Assembly (NCBI GenBank): GCA_002383485.1 | Contig: DFYY01000025.1 | Span: forward strand, 89,520 to 153,519 | From: Bacteroidales bacterium UBA4070 | GTDB taxonomy: Bacteria; Bacteroidota; Bacteroidia; Bacteroidales; VadinHA17 | Length of the DNA: 64,000 nucleotides | Reading direction: 5' to 3' | In this document: in pieces, positions 51,534 through 61,133 of the stretch | Position numbering within the stretch: position 1 is the stretch's first letter | Layout of the letters: every line of letters starts with the position of its first letter | Program-made: the position numbers and the translations under genes | Notes under the pieces: generated by a model | What the model was told of the DNA's origin: nothing | The model's input: only the letters and a program-made list of their open reading frames with translations | The model's database searches: none

Positions 51534-52376
51534 ATGAAATATGTAGGAGCACACATCAGTGCAGCGGGAGGGGTGGAAAATGCACCCCTGAATGCACACG
51601 GGATAGGAGCAAAGGCCTTCGCTTTCTTTACAAAGAACCAGAAACAGTGGGTTGCGCCTCCGCTCACAAAAAAGAGTATTGATGAATTTCGCAAAAGGTG
51701 CGGAGATTATGATTTCAAACCGCATCAGATACTGCCGCATGACAGCTACCTGATAAACCTTGGCAATCCCGATTCCGAGGGACTCGGGCGCTCACGGCAC
51801 TCATTCATTGATGAGATGAAGCGTTGTGAGCAGCTGGGACTCGACAGGCTCAACTTCCACCCCGGAAGCCATCTGAACAGGATGACGGAGGATGAGTGCC
51901 TGAACCTGATTGCAGAATCGGTCAACATTGCCCTTGAGAAGACCTCCGGGGTCATTGCCGTCATTGAAAACACTGCCGGCCAGGGTACTAATCTGGGCTA
52001 CAGATTCGAGCACCTGAGGCATATAATAGACAGGGTTGAAGACAAAAGCAGGGTGGGTGTCTGCATTGACACATGCCATGCCTATACCTCCGGTTATGAT
52101 CTGTCAACCCGGGAAGGCTTTAAAAATGTCTTCGACGAATTTGAAAGGATTGTGGGATTCGGTTATCTGAAGGGTATGCACCTGAATGAATCCAAAAAGG
52201 CCTTCGGCTCAAGGGTTGACAGGCATGACAGCCTGGGGAAGGGCGAGCTGGGTGATGTTGTTTTCACCCTGATAATGAATGACCCGCGCTTTGACGGCAT
52301 GCCACTGATACTTGAGACGCCTGATGAGACACTTTGGGCAGAGGAGATTAAATACCTCTATTCACTGCAGAAATAA
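51534..52376 (+). CDS. nfo: Endonuclease IV (apurinic/apyrimidinic endonuclease)
   Basis: A 280-residue TIM-barrel, zinc-dependent AP endonuclease for base-excision repair. Metal-ligand motifs are all visible: KYVGAHISAAGG, LNFHPGSHL, IENTAGQGTNLG, CIDTCHAYTSGYD, MHLNESKKAFGSRVDRHDSLG and LILETPDE. The length is standard. It begins only 15 bases after the usher-like gene, so it may be read from the same transcript although functionally unrelated. A weak hairpin (GAGAA / TTCTC, 52392-52405) follows its stop. Confidence 0.95.
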   Translation: MKYVGAHISAAGGVENAPLNAHGIGAKAFAFFTKNQKQWVAPPLTKKSIDEFRKRCGDYDFKPHQILPHDSYLINLGNPDSEGLGRSRHSFIDEMKRCEQLGLDRLNFHPGSHLNRMTEDECLNLIAESVNIALEKTSGVIAVIENTAGQGTNLGYRFEHLRHIIDRVEDKSRVGVCIDTCHAYTSGYDLSTREGFKNVFDEFERIVGFGYLKGMHLNESKKAFGSRVDRHDSLGKGELGDVVFTLIMNDPRFDGMPLILETPDETLWAEEIKYLYSLQK

Positions 52377-52470
52377 ATCTTTTGTGCCGGAGAGAACAGG
52401 TTCTCATTTTCACTGCAGAATATTGTTCTCTGCGTGCATTCCGGTTCTTGAAGCGGGGAAATAAACTGAT

Positions 52471-53529
52471 TTACCTGGCCCTCAGGTACTGGTTGGGCCA
52501 GCTTGTATCAGCGCCGAGTTCGCGGGCGGCCTGAAGAGGGAAGTAAGGATTGCGCAGGAGTTCCCTGCCAAACAATACCAGGTCGGCCCGGCCGGAAGCA
52601 ATGATCTCTTCCGCCTGTAGGGCTTCGGTGATCATCCCCACGGCTGCTGTCATGATTCCGGTATTCCTTATCATCTCTGCGAATGGCGCCTGGTATCCGG
52701 GCCTGACTGGTATCTTCGCATTATGAATGTTCCCTCCCGAGGAACAGTCTATGAGATCAGCGCCGGCCTGCTGAAGCAGTGGTGCAAGCCTGACACTCTC
52801 TTCCGGAGTCCATCCCCCATCCGTCCACTCGGTTGATGAAATTCTTACAAAGAGCGGGTAATCTTCAGGCCAGACGGTTCTGATGGCTTCTGTTACTTCG
52901 AGGAGCAGCCTGATACGGTTTTCAAATGATCCGCCGTATTCGTCGGTACGTTTGTTGCTGAGAGGTGACAGGAACTCCTGGAGAAGGTATCCGTGGGCGC
53001 TGTGTATCTCCGCCACCCTGAACCCTGCCATCAGTGCCCTTTCGGCGGCCTCCCTGAATCCGGAAATAATCCTTTCGATACAGATGCTGTCCGCCATTCC
53101 CGGGGTCCTTTCGTCAGGGCTGAAAGGGATGGCCGAGGGTGCTACATTTTCCCATCCTCCGTTGCTGAGACTGAGTTGCTTTCCGCCGTCCCAGGGAAGG
53201 GCGCACGAAGCTTTTCGCCCTGCGTGAGCCAGCTGTATACCTGCCACGGATCCCTGGCTGTGAATGAAGCCGGTAATCCTTTGGAGACCAGGTATCTGAT
53301 CATCGCTCCAGAGTCCGAGATCTCCGGGTGTAATTCTGCCTTCCGGCCAGACTGCAGTGGCTTCAACAATTATCAGACCCGCTCCCCCGCTGGCCCTCGT
53401 ACCGTAATGCACCAGGTGCCATTCGCCTGCAAATCCGTCCTTTGCCGAATACTGGCACATGGGTGACATTGCGATGCGGTTCGGGAAAGTTATTTCCCTG
53501 ATGGTAAGAGGAGAAAACAGGAGAGACAT
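52471..53529 (-). CDS. NADH:flavin oxidoreductase, old yellow enzyme family (YqjM/NamA-like)
   Basis: A 352-residue FMN-dependent ene-reductase. The ATG at 53529 starts the family N-terminus LLFSPLTIREITFPNRIAMSPMCQYSA. The frame is open for a further 91 codons, but that part overlaps the neighbouring gene and has no family match. IQLAHAGRKAS, AEIHSAHGYLLQEFLSPLSN with the FMN/substrate residues, and FVRISSTEW follow in order. CQYSA with its Cys is characteristic of the YqjM class. Substrate is unknown. It follows the 162-residue protein gene on the same strand after a 47-base gap. Confidence 0.9.
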   Translation of the reverse strand: MSLLFSPLTIREITFPNRIAMSPMCQYSAKDGFAGEWHLVHYGTRASGGAGLIIVEATAVWPEGRITPGDLGLWSDDQIPGLQRITGFIHSQGSVAGIQLAHAGRKASCALPWDGGKQLSLSNGGWENVAPSAIPFSPDERTPGMADSICIERIISGFREAAERALMAGFRVAEIHSAHGYLLQEFLSPLSNKRTDEYGGSFENRIRLLLEVTEAIRTVWPEDYPLFVRISSTEWTDGGWTPEESVRLAPLLQQAGADLIDCSSGGNIHNAKIPVRPGYQAPFAEMIRNTGIMTAAVGMITEALQAEEIIASGRADLVLFGRELLRNPYFPLQAARELGADTSWPNQYLRAR

Positions 53530-53576
53530 GGTTGTGCGATTTAATGAATCAGGTACTATTTTGCTAATATTTTCTT

Positions 53577-54065
53577 TCAGAACCGGTAAAAAAACCCCAG
53601 GCTGCCGGAGGTGGGCCGGAGCTCCGTAATGTAACCGTCGGGAGGATTCGTAAGCCGGTGCACTGTAACTCCCAGATCCGAATTTAGCCCGAATCTGTTT
53701 AATCTTCCGGGAATCAGGAATGACCTTCCTATCCGCGGATAAAGGAAGCTCTGTTCGAAGGTGTCGTATCCCTTGCCGAAAAGTGTAGTGCTCAGGCCGC
53801 ACATAAGATAAAACGGCCCGGCTGTTCCCGGGGCACCTCTTCGAGGCAAACGGTAATAAAATTCAATCCCGGTTGTATGAAGCTGACTGGCCAGGTCCTG
53901 GCTGAAGCCTACCTGCACTGTCTGCCCGTATTTCGCTTTCAGAAAGATGCCGTCAAAGAGCCCGGCCCCGGTGCTGACTTCAAACCTGGGCTGTGCCTGA
54001 ACATGCAAGGAGGAGAGGAGCAGCGCAAGCGCCAGAATTACACACGAAAGTCCTGACCGGTTCAT
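53577..54065 (-). CDS. Small exported beta-barrel-like protein, unknown
   Basis: A 162-residue protein with a signal peptide (cleavage near VQAQ, residue 25). The mature part has amphipathic alternating strands (FEVSTGAGLFDGIFLKAKYG; GIEFYYRLPRRG) and ends in an aromatic strand, LGFFYRF, the terminal-Phe signature of outer-membrane barrels. I do not recognise the family. It lies 11 bases downstream of the pirin gene and may share its transcript. Confidence 0.6.
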   Translation of the reverse strand: MNRSGLSCVILALALLLSSLHVQAQPRFEVSTGAGLFDGIFLKAKYGQTVQVGFSQDLASQLHTTGIEFYYRLPRRGAPGTAGPFYLMCGLSTTLFGKGYDTFEQSFLYPRIGRSFLIPGRLNRFGLNSDLGVTVHRLTNPPDGYITELRPTSGSLGFFYRF

Positions 54066-54076
54066 AATGTGTCATT

Positions 54077-54961
54077 TTATATTCCCAGTGGCTTGTCGTG
54101 CTTGATAAATGTCCTCTCCTGCAGCTCGCTGAAAGCCAGGTTCAGCTCTTCCTGGGTATTCATGACGATAGGTCCGCCCCAGGCAACAGGCTCCTGAAGC
54201 GGCTTTGCGGCAATCAGTAAAAATCTTGCTCCTTCGGGCCCCGCCTTGACCGTTATCTCGTCAAATTCGGTATCGTCTGACGTGGTTGCAGTCATAAGCA
54301 TTGCACAGGCCTTCTCTTCAAAACTTACCAGCGCCTCATCTGCGGCCAACGTGCCGTCCGCGAGGTATAGAAACAGGGTCTGGTCATTGGGTGTCTCACT
54401 GTAACGCCAGATGCTGCCGGGCGCCATCTCGACATCCAGGTATTGCACGCCCACATAATCGCCCTTGACTGCTCCGTGGCTGTCGCCGTATTTGCCCGAG
54501 AGGACTCTCACTGTAGCACTGTCTTCAGTTATCAGCGCTACATCCTCCGGCCTGATATCGCGATATGCGGGTTGTGTCATCTTGTCCTTTTTCGGAAGAT
54601 TGACCCAGAGCTGACAACCAAGCATTCGCTCTGCGGCCTGAGGCATCTCCTGGTGGATGATACCAGATCCGGCGGTCATCCACTGGCACTGCAGATCGCC
54701 AATCACACCCTTATTGCCGAGGCTGTCACCGTGCTCAATTTCGCCCTTCAGAAGGTAGGTAACAGTCTCTATTCCCCGGTGCGGGTGCCAGGGAAATCCT
54801 TTGATATAATCCTGCGGATCCTTAGAGTCGAATCCGTCAAGCATAAGGAACGGATCAAAATCCTTTATAGTTCTGTATCCCAGAACCCTGCGCAAACGAA
54901 CTCCGGCGCCGTCAACAGCGTGCTGACCCCTGACAACCTGTGTTAATTTCCGTGATGACAT
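54077..54961 (-). CDS. Pirin family protein (bicupin)
   Basis: A 294-residue bicupin. The metal-binding cupin motif is HPHRGIETVTYLLKGEIEHGDSLG with FDPFLMLDGF before it. MTAGSGIIHQEMP and LGCQLWVNLP follow, and a second cupin domain (about 180-294) includes the pirin C-terminal region. Some bacterial pirins have quercetin dioxygenase activity, others are regulators; the role here is unknown. The ATG at 54961 is used, as an upstream start in the same frame would add 18 residues without family character. Confidence 0.88.
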   Translation of the reverse strand: MSSRKLTQVVRGQHAVDGAGVRLRRVLGYRTIKDFDPFLMLDGFDSKDPQDYIKGFPWHPHRGIETVTYLLKGEIEHGDSLGNKGVIGDLQCQWMTAGSGIIHQEMPQAAERMLGCQLWVNLPKKDKMTQPAYRDIRPEDVALITEDSATVRVLSGKYGDSHGAVKGDYVGVQYLDVEMAPGSIWRYSETPNDQTLFLYLADGTLAADEALVSFEEKACAMLMTATTSDDTEFDEITVKAGPEGARFLLIAAKPLQEPVAWGGPIVMNTQEELNLAFSELQERTFIKHDKPLGI

Positions 54962-55187
54962 TTTTCTTCGGTATTGATGACAATGTAATTTTACCAAAAA
55001 ATCACGAAACGGCAATAGCAGTCCGGTTGTTCCCGGATCAATCCGGCTGATACTTCCTGTTTCTGTCCGCCCCTGTCAAAAATGCACTTCACCTGCAAAA
55101 AACAACCGTTTACCGACGAACTGTGGGCTAAAGGTAACCGTGGTTCTACTTTTACGGCGAACTTGATAAACAATTAATCCGTGACTT

Positions 55188-56135
55188 ATGAAGAATCTTT
55201 TGTTTACGGTTATCGCTATGCTGCTGACAATGTCAGTGCAGGCACAGAACGGCGTAACCCTGAAAATGAACCTTGAGAAAAACAAGGTATATCAGCTCCG
55301 GTCTGTATCAGATCAGACCGTCACACAGACAATTAACGGCGGCCAGCAGACCACCGAATCACATGTCAGCTACATCATGTCATTGAAAATGGTTGATGCA
55401 ACACCTGATTTCATGATTACCGAGATTCGCTTTGACACTCTGATCACCAACACCAATGCGATGGGGAAAGTGTCAGTTATGAGCTCCGCAAAAGAGGGAG
55501 ATATAAAATCATCAGAGATGGCTGACGTGGTGTCATGCATAATGAACAGACTGAGCAAAAGTGCCATCTATGCCAAAATCGATTATTCGGGCAAGCCGGT
55601 TGAGATAGTGAATGCGGGAATGCTTGCAGAAATGATCCTCAGGGATACGGCTGCCATTACTCTTGCCGGTCCAACCGGCGATGCGGTTAAACAGCAGCTT
55701 GCAGGTATGATCAGTGCGGAGGAACTGAAGACCATGATTGGGACGTTTACCCATAATCTTCCGGGCAGGGAGGTTTCCCCGGGCGAAACCTGGAACAACT
55801 CGCAAACAATGAATACCGGAGGAATGACTCTTGATATTTCGACAACTTACCGGTTTACAGGGACAGAGGGTGACTTTGCCGTCATAACTTCAGAGTCTGC
55901 CATCAGGGCTGCCGATAATGCCGCACCGTTACAGTCCGGTGGCGCCACGGTGTCCTACGGTGATCTTAAAGGACTGAGCAGGGCAACCATGAAAGTATAC
56001 CTCCGGACAGGTCTCTTGTCAGAGAGTACAGGAAAAACACGCCTTTCCGGGAACCTGGGCATAAGCGGACCGGGATTCAGCATGCAGATGCCGATGGACA
56101 TAAACGGCGAAACTACAGTAAAAGGAATACAATAA
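55188..56135 (+). CDS. Exported DUF6263-like protein, unknown function
   Basis: A 315-residue exported protein with a signal peptide (cleavage near VQAQ, residue 20). The mature sequence is beta-rich, with VTLKMNLEKNKVYQLRS at its start, a central HNLPGREVSPGETWNN and FSMQMPMDINGETTVKG at the end. This pattern resembles the DUF6263 family, but I am not certain of the name. It stands 18 bases upstream of an outer-membrane barrel gene and is probably co-transcribed with it. No function can be assigned. Confidence 0.55.
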   Translation: MKNLLFTVIAMLLTMSVQAQNGVTLKMNLEKNKVYQLRSVSDQTVTQTINGGQQTTESHVSYIMSLKMVDATPDFMITEIRFDTLITNTNAMGKVSVMSSAKEGDIKSSEMADVVSCIMNRLSKSAIYAKIDYSGKPVEIVNAGMLAEMILRDTAAITLAGPTGDAVKQQLAGMISAEELKTMIGTFTHNLPGREVSPGETWNNSQTMNTGGMTLDISTTYRFTGTEGDFAVITSESAIRAADNAAPLQSGGATVSYGDLKGLSRATMKVYLRTGLLSESTGKTRLSGNLGISGPGFSMQMPMDINGETTVKGIQ

Positions 56136-56153
56136 ATTGATTTTGGACAGGAC

Positions 56154-58523
56154 ATGAAAAGTTATTTGGTAGGATTGCTTTTGGCAGCCTCTGTTGCCGC
56201 GCAGAGTCAAAGTATAAGCGGTAAAGTGTGCCTGGAGAGTGACAGGTCTCCGGTGCCCTACGCCACGGTCGGACTGATGCAGTTGCCTGATTCGGCAATG
56301 TTGACAGGGGTCATTACCCTTACTGACGGCGGTTATGTTCTCGAAAATGTAAAACCCGGGAATTACTTCGTCAGGGTCAGCTATGTGGGTTATGGGACAA
56401 CAGGCAGGAGTGTAGCCGTGGAGCCAGGTGATACTGATGTAGCAGTTGACACAATCTTTTTGTCTGAGACTACTGCCACGATCGGAGAGATAATGGTTGT
56501 AGGTGAGCGCCTCAAGGGGAAGGAGATGGTTGACAGGACCAGCTATGCAATCCCTGCGGCAGTCTCACAGACTGCCACAAACGGTTATGACCTGCTGAAA
56601 AAGATACCGCAGGTGAATGTTGACTTTCAGAATAACGTGACACTGAACGGCAGCAGCAACTTCATCATACAGGTTGACGGGAGACAGCGCGACAAGGAAT
56701 ACCTGGCCAGGATTCTGCCGTCGGATATCGAAACAATCGAGATCATAACCAATCCTTCAGGCAAGTATGAAGGCAATATCGACGGGGTGATCAGCGTGAT
56801 ACTGAAGAAGGAGGCCAGGTACGGTATCAACGGCAATGTGGGAGCCAACGTAAAACCCTTCTCCAAAGTCACCAGTCAGATCACGGGAAGCATAGACTAT
56901 TCAATGGGCAAGGCAACTTTTTACCTGACTGCCCTTAACATTTACCAGGCCTTGGACATCGGACAGTCAAATGAGGCGGTTTTTACGGCAATCGATTCAA
57001 CCGTCAGCCTGTCCGGGGCCGGAGGCATTAAGGTAACAATGTCGACAGTCAACAGCGGGTTTGATTATTACATTAATGATAAGAACAGCCTGAGTCTGAA
57101 TGTTAGTTATAAACCAATAACCCAGGATGTTGACCTTCTTGGCGAGACCTTCCTGTATAAAGCCGAATCTCCGCTCAACAGGATTGCCTCTCTAACCTTC
57201 AACGGTTACACAAGTGACGAAACATCTGCTTCGCTGTTCTATAAAAAAACCTTTAAGAACCCGGTTCAGGAACTAACGGTAGAGAATACTTACTACAATT
57301 TCCGGTCAGTAGAGGATAACAGCTTCGACAACACCCGTTACCCCTATGATTCGGGAACGGTTCTGGATACATATTCAAGGCAGGAAGAAAGCCTCAACAG
57401 AAGAAATTACTACTCCGCAAAGGTGAACTTCGTACAGCCGCTTGGGATGAACGCAAAGCTTGAATCGGGCTATCAGTTCTATTACCAGCAGATGAGTTAC
57501 GACTTTACAATAAACGCGGTTGAGGCTGACAATCTGTTTGAATACGGGGAACTGAGGAATTCACTGTACGCCGGGGTGACCTATAACGTGAAAAAGGTTG
57601 GCCTGCAGGGGATGCTCAGGCTTGAAAACAGCCATATAAGGGCGGATTCGGTCTCGGAGACAGACTATACATGTATACTTCCTTCAGTCAATGTTCAGTA
57701 TAAGTTTTCTGCCTCGCACAACCTTAAGTTTACATACAACAGGAGGATTAACCGTCCCGGGATATATGACATGAACCCCTATTTCAGGACGGACCAGAAC
57801 TATAACATAACCCAGGGGAACCCTGATCTCAGGCCTGACTACCGTGACCGTCTGCAGCTCACCTATACCTGGAATTTCGGGAGCAACTACTTCTCCCCGT
57901 ACATTTACAACGAGTATTTCTCAAACAGGGTGGGGAATGAATACAAGGTTACCCAGTCGCCGGTTGACAACTCGCTGATTACGTTCACAAAGCCGTATAA
58001 CCTTCTTGACGGTTACGAGCTGGGTGGTGGCATAAACGCAACGCTGTGGTATGTCAACTTCAATGCCAGGGTCTACAACGGGCATATAAATGAATACACG
58101 GGTCCGGACTTCACTATTCCCGGCAGGGATTACTTCTCATGGAGTATGACCGGCGCCGCCTATCACAGTTTTGGCAAGAACAAGAAGACGACGGCCTTTG
58201 CCTTCCTGGGCTATGACGGGGTGAATGTCAACGCCAGGTCCAGGACATACAATCATCCCTTCTACGGGCCGGGTATCCAGACCCAGATAAAGAATCACAG
58301 CATGGGGGTGGTATGGGTGCTTCCGCTGTCAACAAACGTTAAGCTGAACCGGACGGAGACCGAAGCTCCTGAGTTTGCCTCCACGAATGTTATCAGTTTC
58401 AATGCCTCAAACTTCATTCAGTTCTCCTATTCCTACAAATTCAACAAGGGCAGGAACGTGAAGAAGATTGACCGCAAGGTAGAGGTGGAGAGTGACAGCA
58501 AGGGCGGTGCGCTGGTTAAATAA
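56154..58523 (+). CDS. Outer-membrane beta-barrel protein with carboxypeptidase-like and plug domains
   Basis: A 789-residue outer-membrane protein of the TonB-receptor-like OMP_b-brl_3 type. A signal peptide (about 1-17) is followed by a carboxypeptidase-regulatory-like domain (about 20-105: ISGKVCLESDRSPVPYATVG; YFVRVSYVGYGT). A plug-like domain comes next (about 110-220: GYDLLKKIPQVNVDFQNNVTLNG; IQVDGRQRD; IEIITNPSGKYEG), then a large barrel (about 225-770) with NRRINRPGIYDMNPYFRTDQNYNITQGNPDLRP, split here only by residue, typical of the family. The tail after the last strand is a charged extension of about 20 residues. No TonB box is obvious. It probably transports or senses a ligand with the preceding exported protein. 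Confidence 0.82.
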   Translation: MKSYLVGLLLAASVAAQSQSISGKVCLESDRSPVPYATVGLMQLPDSAMLTGVITLTDGGYVLENVKPGNYFVRVSYVGYGTTGRSVAVEPGDTDVAVDTIFLSETTATIGEIMVVGERLKGKEMVDRTSYAIPAAVSQTATNGYDLLKKIPQVNVDFQNNVTLNGSSNFIIQVDGRQRDKEYLARILPSDIETIEIITNPSGKYEGNIDGVISVILKKEARYGINGNVGANVKPFSKVTSQITGSIDYSMGKATFYLTALNIYQALDIGQSNEAVFTAIDSTVSLSGAGGIKVTMSTVNSGFDYYINDKNSLSLNVSYKPITQDVDLLGETFLYKAESPLNRIASLTFNGYTSDETSASLFYKKTFKNPVQELTVENTYYNFRSVEDNSFDNTRYPYDSGTVLDTYSRQEESLNRRNYYSAKVNFVQPLGMNAKLESGYQFYYQQMSYDFTINAVEADNLFEYGELRNSLYAGVTYNVKKVGLQGMLRLENSHIRADSVSETDYTCILPSVNVQYKFSASHNLKFTYNRRINRPGIYDMNPYFRTDQNYNITQGNPDLRPDYRDRLQLTYTWNFGSNYFSPYIYNEYFSNRVGNEYKVTQSPVDNSLITFTKPYNLLDGYELGGGINATLWYVNFNARVYNGHINEYTGPDFTIPGRDYFSWSMTGAAYHSFGKNKKTTAFAFLGYDGVNVNARSRTYNHPFYGPGIQTQIKNHSMGVVWVLPLSTNVKLNRTETEAPEFASTNVISFNASNFIQFSYSYKFNKGRNVKKIDRKVEVESDSKGGALVK

Positions 58524-58561
58524 ATCAAGAGATGGCTCAGCAGGTAAAAATTACATTGGGG

Positions 58562-58590
58562 ATCTGAGCGGGATTATTTCCCGCTCAGAT
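58562..58590. terminator. Strong hairpin between convergent genes
   Basis: ATCTGAGCGGG (58562-58572) pairs perfectly with CCCGCTCAGAT (58580-58590) around a 7-base loop. The stop codon of the minus-strand gene lies in the loop. There is no adjacent T run on either strand, so it may be a bidirectional terminator or a 3'-end stabiliser. Confidence 0.5.
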
Positions 58591-60967
58591 GCTCCATTAG
58601 TGATGCGATTGCATTCTCCATCTCCGGCATCAGTTCAACAAGAACCGGGGTGCAGCCTGATTGCCTCAGAAATACCTTCGAAAGGCCAAGGAGCAGCTCT
58701 GACCGGAACTCGATTGAATTTGGTCTGTAACCAAGTTTAAGGATCTCCCCGAGGAGCTTCTCCGGGAAGGATTCATAGACTGACTGCAAGTCCGGATCCG
58801 GGTGCAGGAGATCGGTACCTGCGATCATACCGTTGGTTTTGTCCATAAGGAGCAGCATGAACGGGAAGTATCCTTTCTTTCCTTTCTCCTTCACCGGTGC
58901 AGGTATAAGGACCAGGTCCGTCTGAATGGTCACCAGTACGGGTTTCAGTTTAGCTACAGCCTCGATTATGCCCGGATTACATTTTGGGGTGTACTTTTTA
59001 CTGAAATTTTCGATATCCGGAGCTTCATACTGGCTTTTCCATGCCGGTTTTGCGGGATCGCCCGAAGATATTCTTATAAGCATCTTTTCTCCGTCTCTGC
59101 CTTTCTTTCTCAGGATTCCCGGTTTACTGACGGTCTCGAAAATAACCCATATTACCTGTTCTAGCATTCCCGGCAACTCTGCCAGGGTATCTTCTCCGGG
59201 GAAGGCCGGGACGAATCCGGGGATGATTTCCTCAAGCCTGGGCCATCTTCCTTTCCCCCTGACCGTTACCCCCGATTTTCTCAAGACCTCCCGGTCATCC
59301 TTGTCAAGTAATTCCCGGTCGTTGAAAGAGAGCAACAGGTGCGGAACAGTCAGGATTGATGTTTCTGCGACGGTATCTGCATTTTCCTGTATGCTGTAAA
59401 ATCCGGCAAGCCCTTCGATGCCTTTGTAGGCTGCAATTGCCATGAATTCACCGTTGCGTCCCATCACCGAGATGTACCATGTCTGGCCGCTGACCGGCAT
59501 CCTGATTCCGAAAATATCAGTTTCATACAGACCCTCCCATGGCTCCATATTGCATATCACGTTGGCTGCCAGGAAGATCTTGTTAAGTAACGGGGATTCC
59601 GCCACTTTTTTCACAGTCCCGGCGTTCCCTTCATTTACTGCCCCGGATTTCTCCTTTCTTCCTGTCACTACATTAATCCCGCTTTCGGCTCCACCTTTCT
59701 CTTTTTTCGACATTGATTTTTTAGGGCCCCCGGAGCCGGGAGTTTTCGGCATTCTTACCTGCTTCATGATTGTATTCAATATCTCAGTTGCCGTTAAAGG
59801 GTCAAGCCCTGATATGCGGGCAGCCTCCGCGATGTCAGGCTCCTGCTCCTTATTGATCTGCGGAATGACCTGTTCAAGGAATTTATTTACTTTTTTGCCA
59901 TACTCATCACCGACCGGATCCTTGTCCTTGAGGAACAAATGTTCATATTCGTTAAGTACAATTTTTGTTTTCAGAATCGATTCGGCCGTGGCCACCATCT
60001 GCAGGTGAACCATCAGATATGGAACAGCCGGAACATTGTAACCAAGGGAATTGTATTCCTCAACCAGACGGTAGAATCCTGACAGGGTCATTGTATGAAA
60101 CAACAGTGATTTATCGGTTTCGTTAAAATAAATCTGCGCAAAGTGAGGGTGCTTTCCAAGCTCCCTGTGAGTAAACCGGTATACTCCTTCGTTGTACTCT
60201 GAGATGAATTTTTTCTTCAGCTTTACCGTATCAGGATTCTGCAATTCATACTCTGACATCACAACTATCAGCTCATCATCCTTATGAAAAGTTCTGGGGT
60301 AGGCTGAGCCGGATAACAGCAGCATATAGGGCAGCGGATCATCTTCAATGTCTTTTAGTACCTCTGTTTCATTTTCAATGGCCGGATTCTTTTCAGTGGC
60401 GAAGAAAAAAATATCATCGGGACCGAAGCTCTGGAATTCTGCTATGGGTCCGTAACTCTGCCAGCAGTACCCGTTGAACCCGATAAGGTTAAGCCAGAGG
60501 AGTATGTTTCCCCTGGTCTTAAGGCTGCCGATAGATGGAGAAAAGAGCAGATATTCCTCTTCAGTGAATGCATCCCTCATGATGAAGAAATCCTTTGCAG
60601 GTTCCTCCGTTATCTCAGAAAAACTGAATCTCCATGGAACAGAGGCCTGTTCCTCCAGGTACTTTCTCTCCTCACCGGAGATGTGGTTCAATGCGGGATT
60701 TCTCAGGAACTTATCAATCAGGCCACTCTCTCTGAAGATTCTGTGAGCAATATACTGAGCCTGGAACATTTCCGTTCCTGATCTGCCGATCAAGGAAAGT
60801 ACATGCCGGTACTTTGAGAAGTACTGGTTCATCCTCTTTCCCAGGCTATGGTGCCGTGCGGCGAAACCGATAAGGAAGTCGTCCACAACCCTTTTGGAGA
60901 TCCGGCTGTTCTTTTCACATATGCGGCGGATAAGGTCATAATCTGACTGCGGGGCCTTTCTGGTCAT
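58574..60967 (-). CDS. Large protein of unknown function (DUF7309-like segment)
   Basis: A 797-residue soluble protein I cannot assign. It has no signal peptide or membrane helix. The N-terminal part (about 1-370) is helix-rich, with two phenylalanine-rich segments (LLWLNLIGFNGYCWQSYGPI). A lysine/glycine-rich linker (about 400-450, KTPGSGGPKKSMSKKEKGG) separates it from a C-terminal half in which ETDIFGIRMPVSGQTWYISV and MAIAAYKGIEGLAGFY resemble what I remember of the DUF7309 domain, with DUF6930-like sequence after it. It stands alone between the barrel operon and the decayed sugar locus. Any function is unknown. Confidence 0.6.
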   Translation of the reverse strand: MTRKAPQSDYDLIRRICEKNSRISKRVVDDFLIGFAARHHSLGKRMNQYFSKYRHVLSLIGRSGTEMFQAQYIAHRIFRESGLIDKFLRNPALNHISGEERKYLEEQASVPWRFSFSEITEEPAKDFFIMRDAFTEEEYLLFSPSIGSLKTRGNILLWLNLIGFNGYCWQSYGPIAEFQSFGPDDIFFFATEKNPAIENETEVLKDIEDDPLPYMLLLSGSAYPRTFHKDDELIVVMSEYELQNPDTVKLKKKFISEYNEGVYRFTHRELGKHPHFAQIYFNETDKSLLFHTMTLSGFYRLVEEYNSLGYNVPAVPYLMVHLQMVATAESILKTKIVLNEYEHLFLKDKDPVGDEYGKKVNKFLEQVIPQINKEQEPDIAEAARISGLDPLTATEILNTIMKQVRMPKTPGSGGPKKSMSKKEKGGAESGINVVTGRKEKSGAVNEGNAGTVKKVAESPLLNKIFLAANVICNMEPWEGLYETDIFGIRMPVSGQTWYISVMGRNGEFMAIAAYKGIEGLAGFYSIQENADTVAETSILTVPHLLLSFNDRELLDKDDREVLRKSGVTVRGKGRWPRLEEIIPGFVPAFPGEDTLAELPGMLEQVIWVIFETVSKPGILRKKGRDGEKMLIRISSGDPAKPAWKSQYEAPDIENFSKKYTPKCNPGIIEAVAKLKPVLVTIQTDLVLIPAPVKEKGKKGYFPFMLLLMDKTNGMIAGTDLLHPDPDLQSVYESFPEKLLGEILKLGYRPNSIEFRSELLLGLSKVFLRQSGCTPVLVELMPEMENAIASLMEHLSGK

Positions 60968-61133
60968 AATACGAGTTTTTTATAAAGATAAAAACGAAAA
61001 AATCAAATCCGGACAAAAAAGAATGAACTTCATCTGAAGAGCCTGTTTATTTTACCCGGGATTATCTTAATTTTATCAGGCATTCGATCCGATGCATCCT
61101 GATGACAATGTGCTTTACAAATTTAACAGCCTT

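Noticed and set aside
53530..53802. 91-codon N-terminal extension of the old-yellow-enzyme gene
   Set aside because: Overlaps the neighbouring 162-residue gene and precedes the conserved family N-terminus at 53529.
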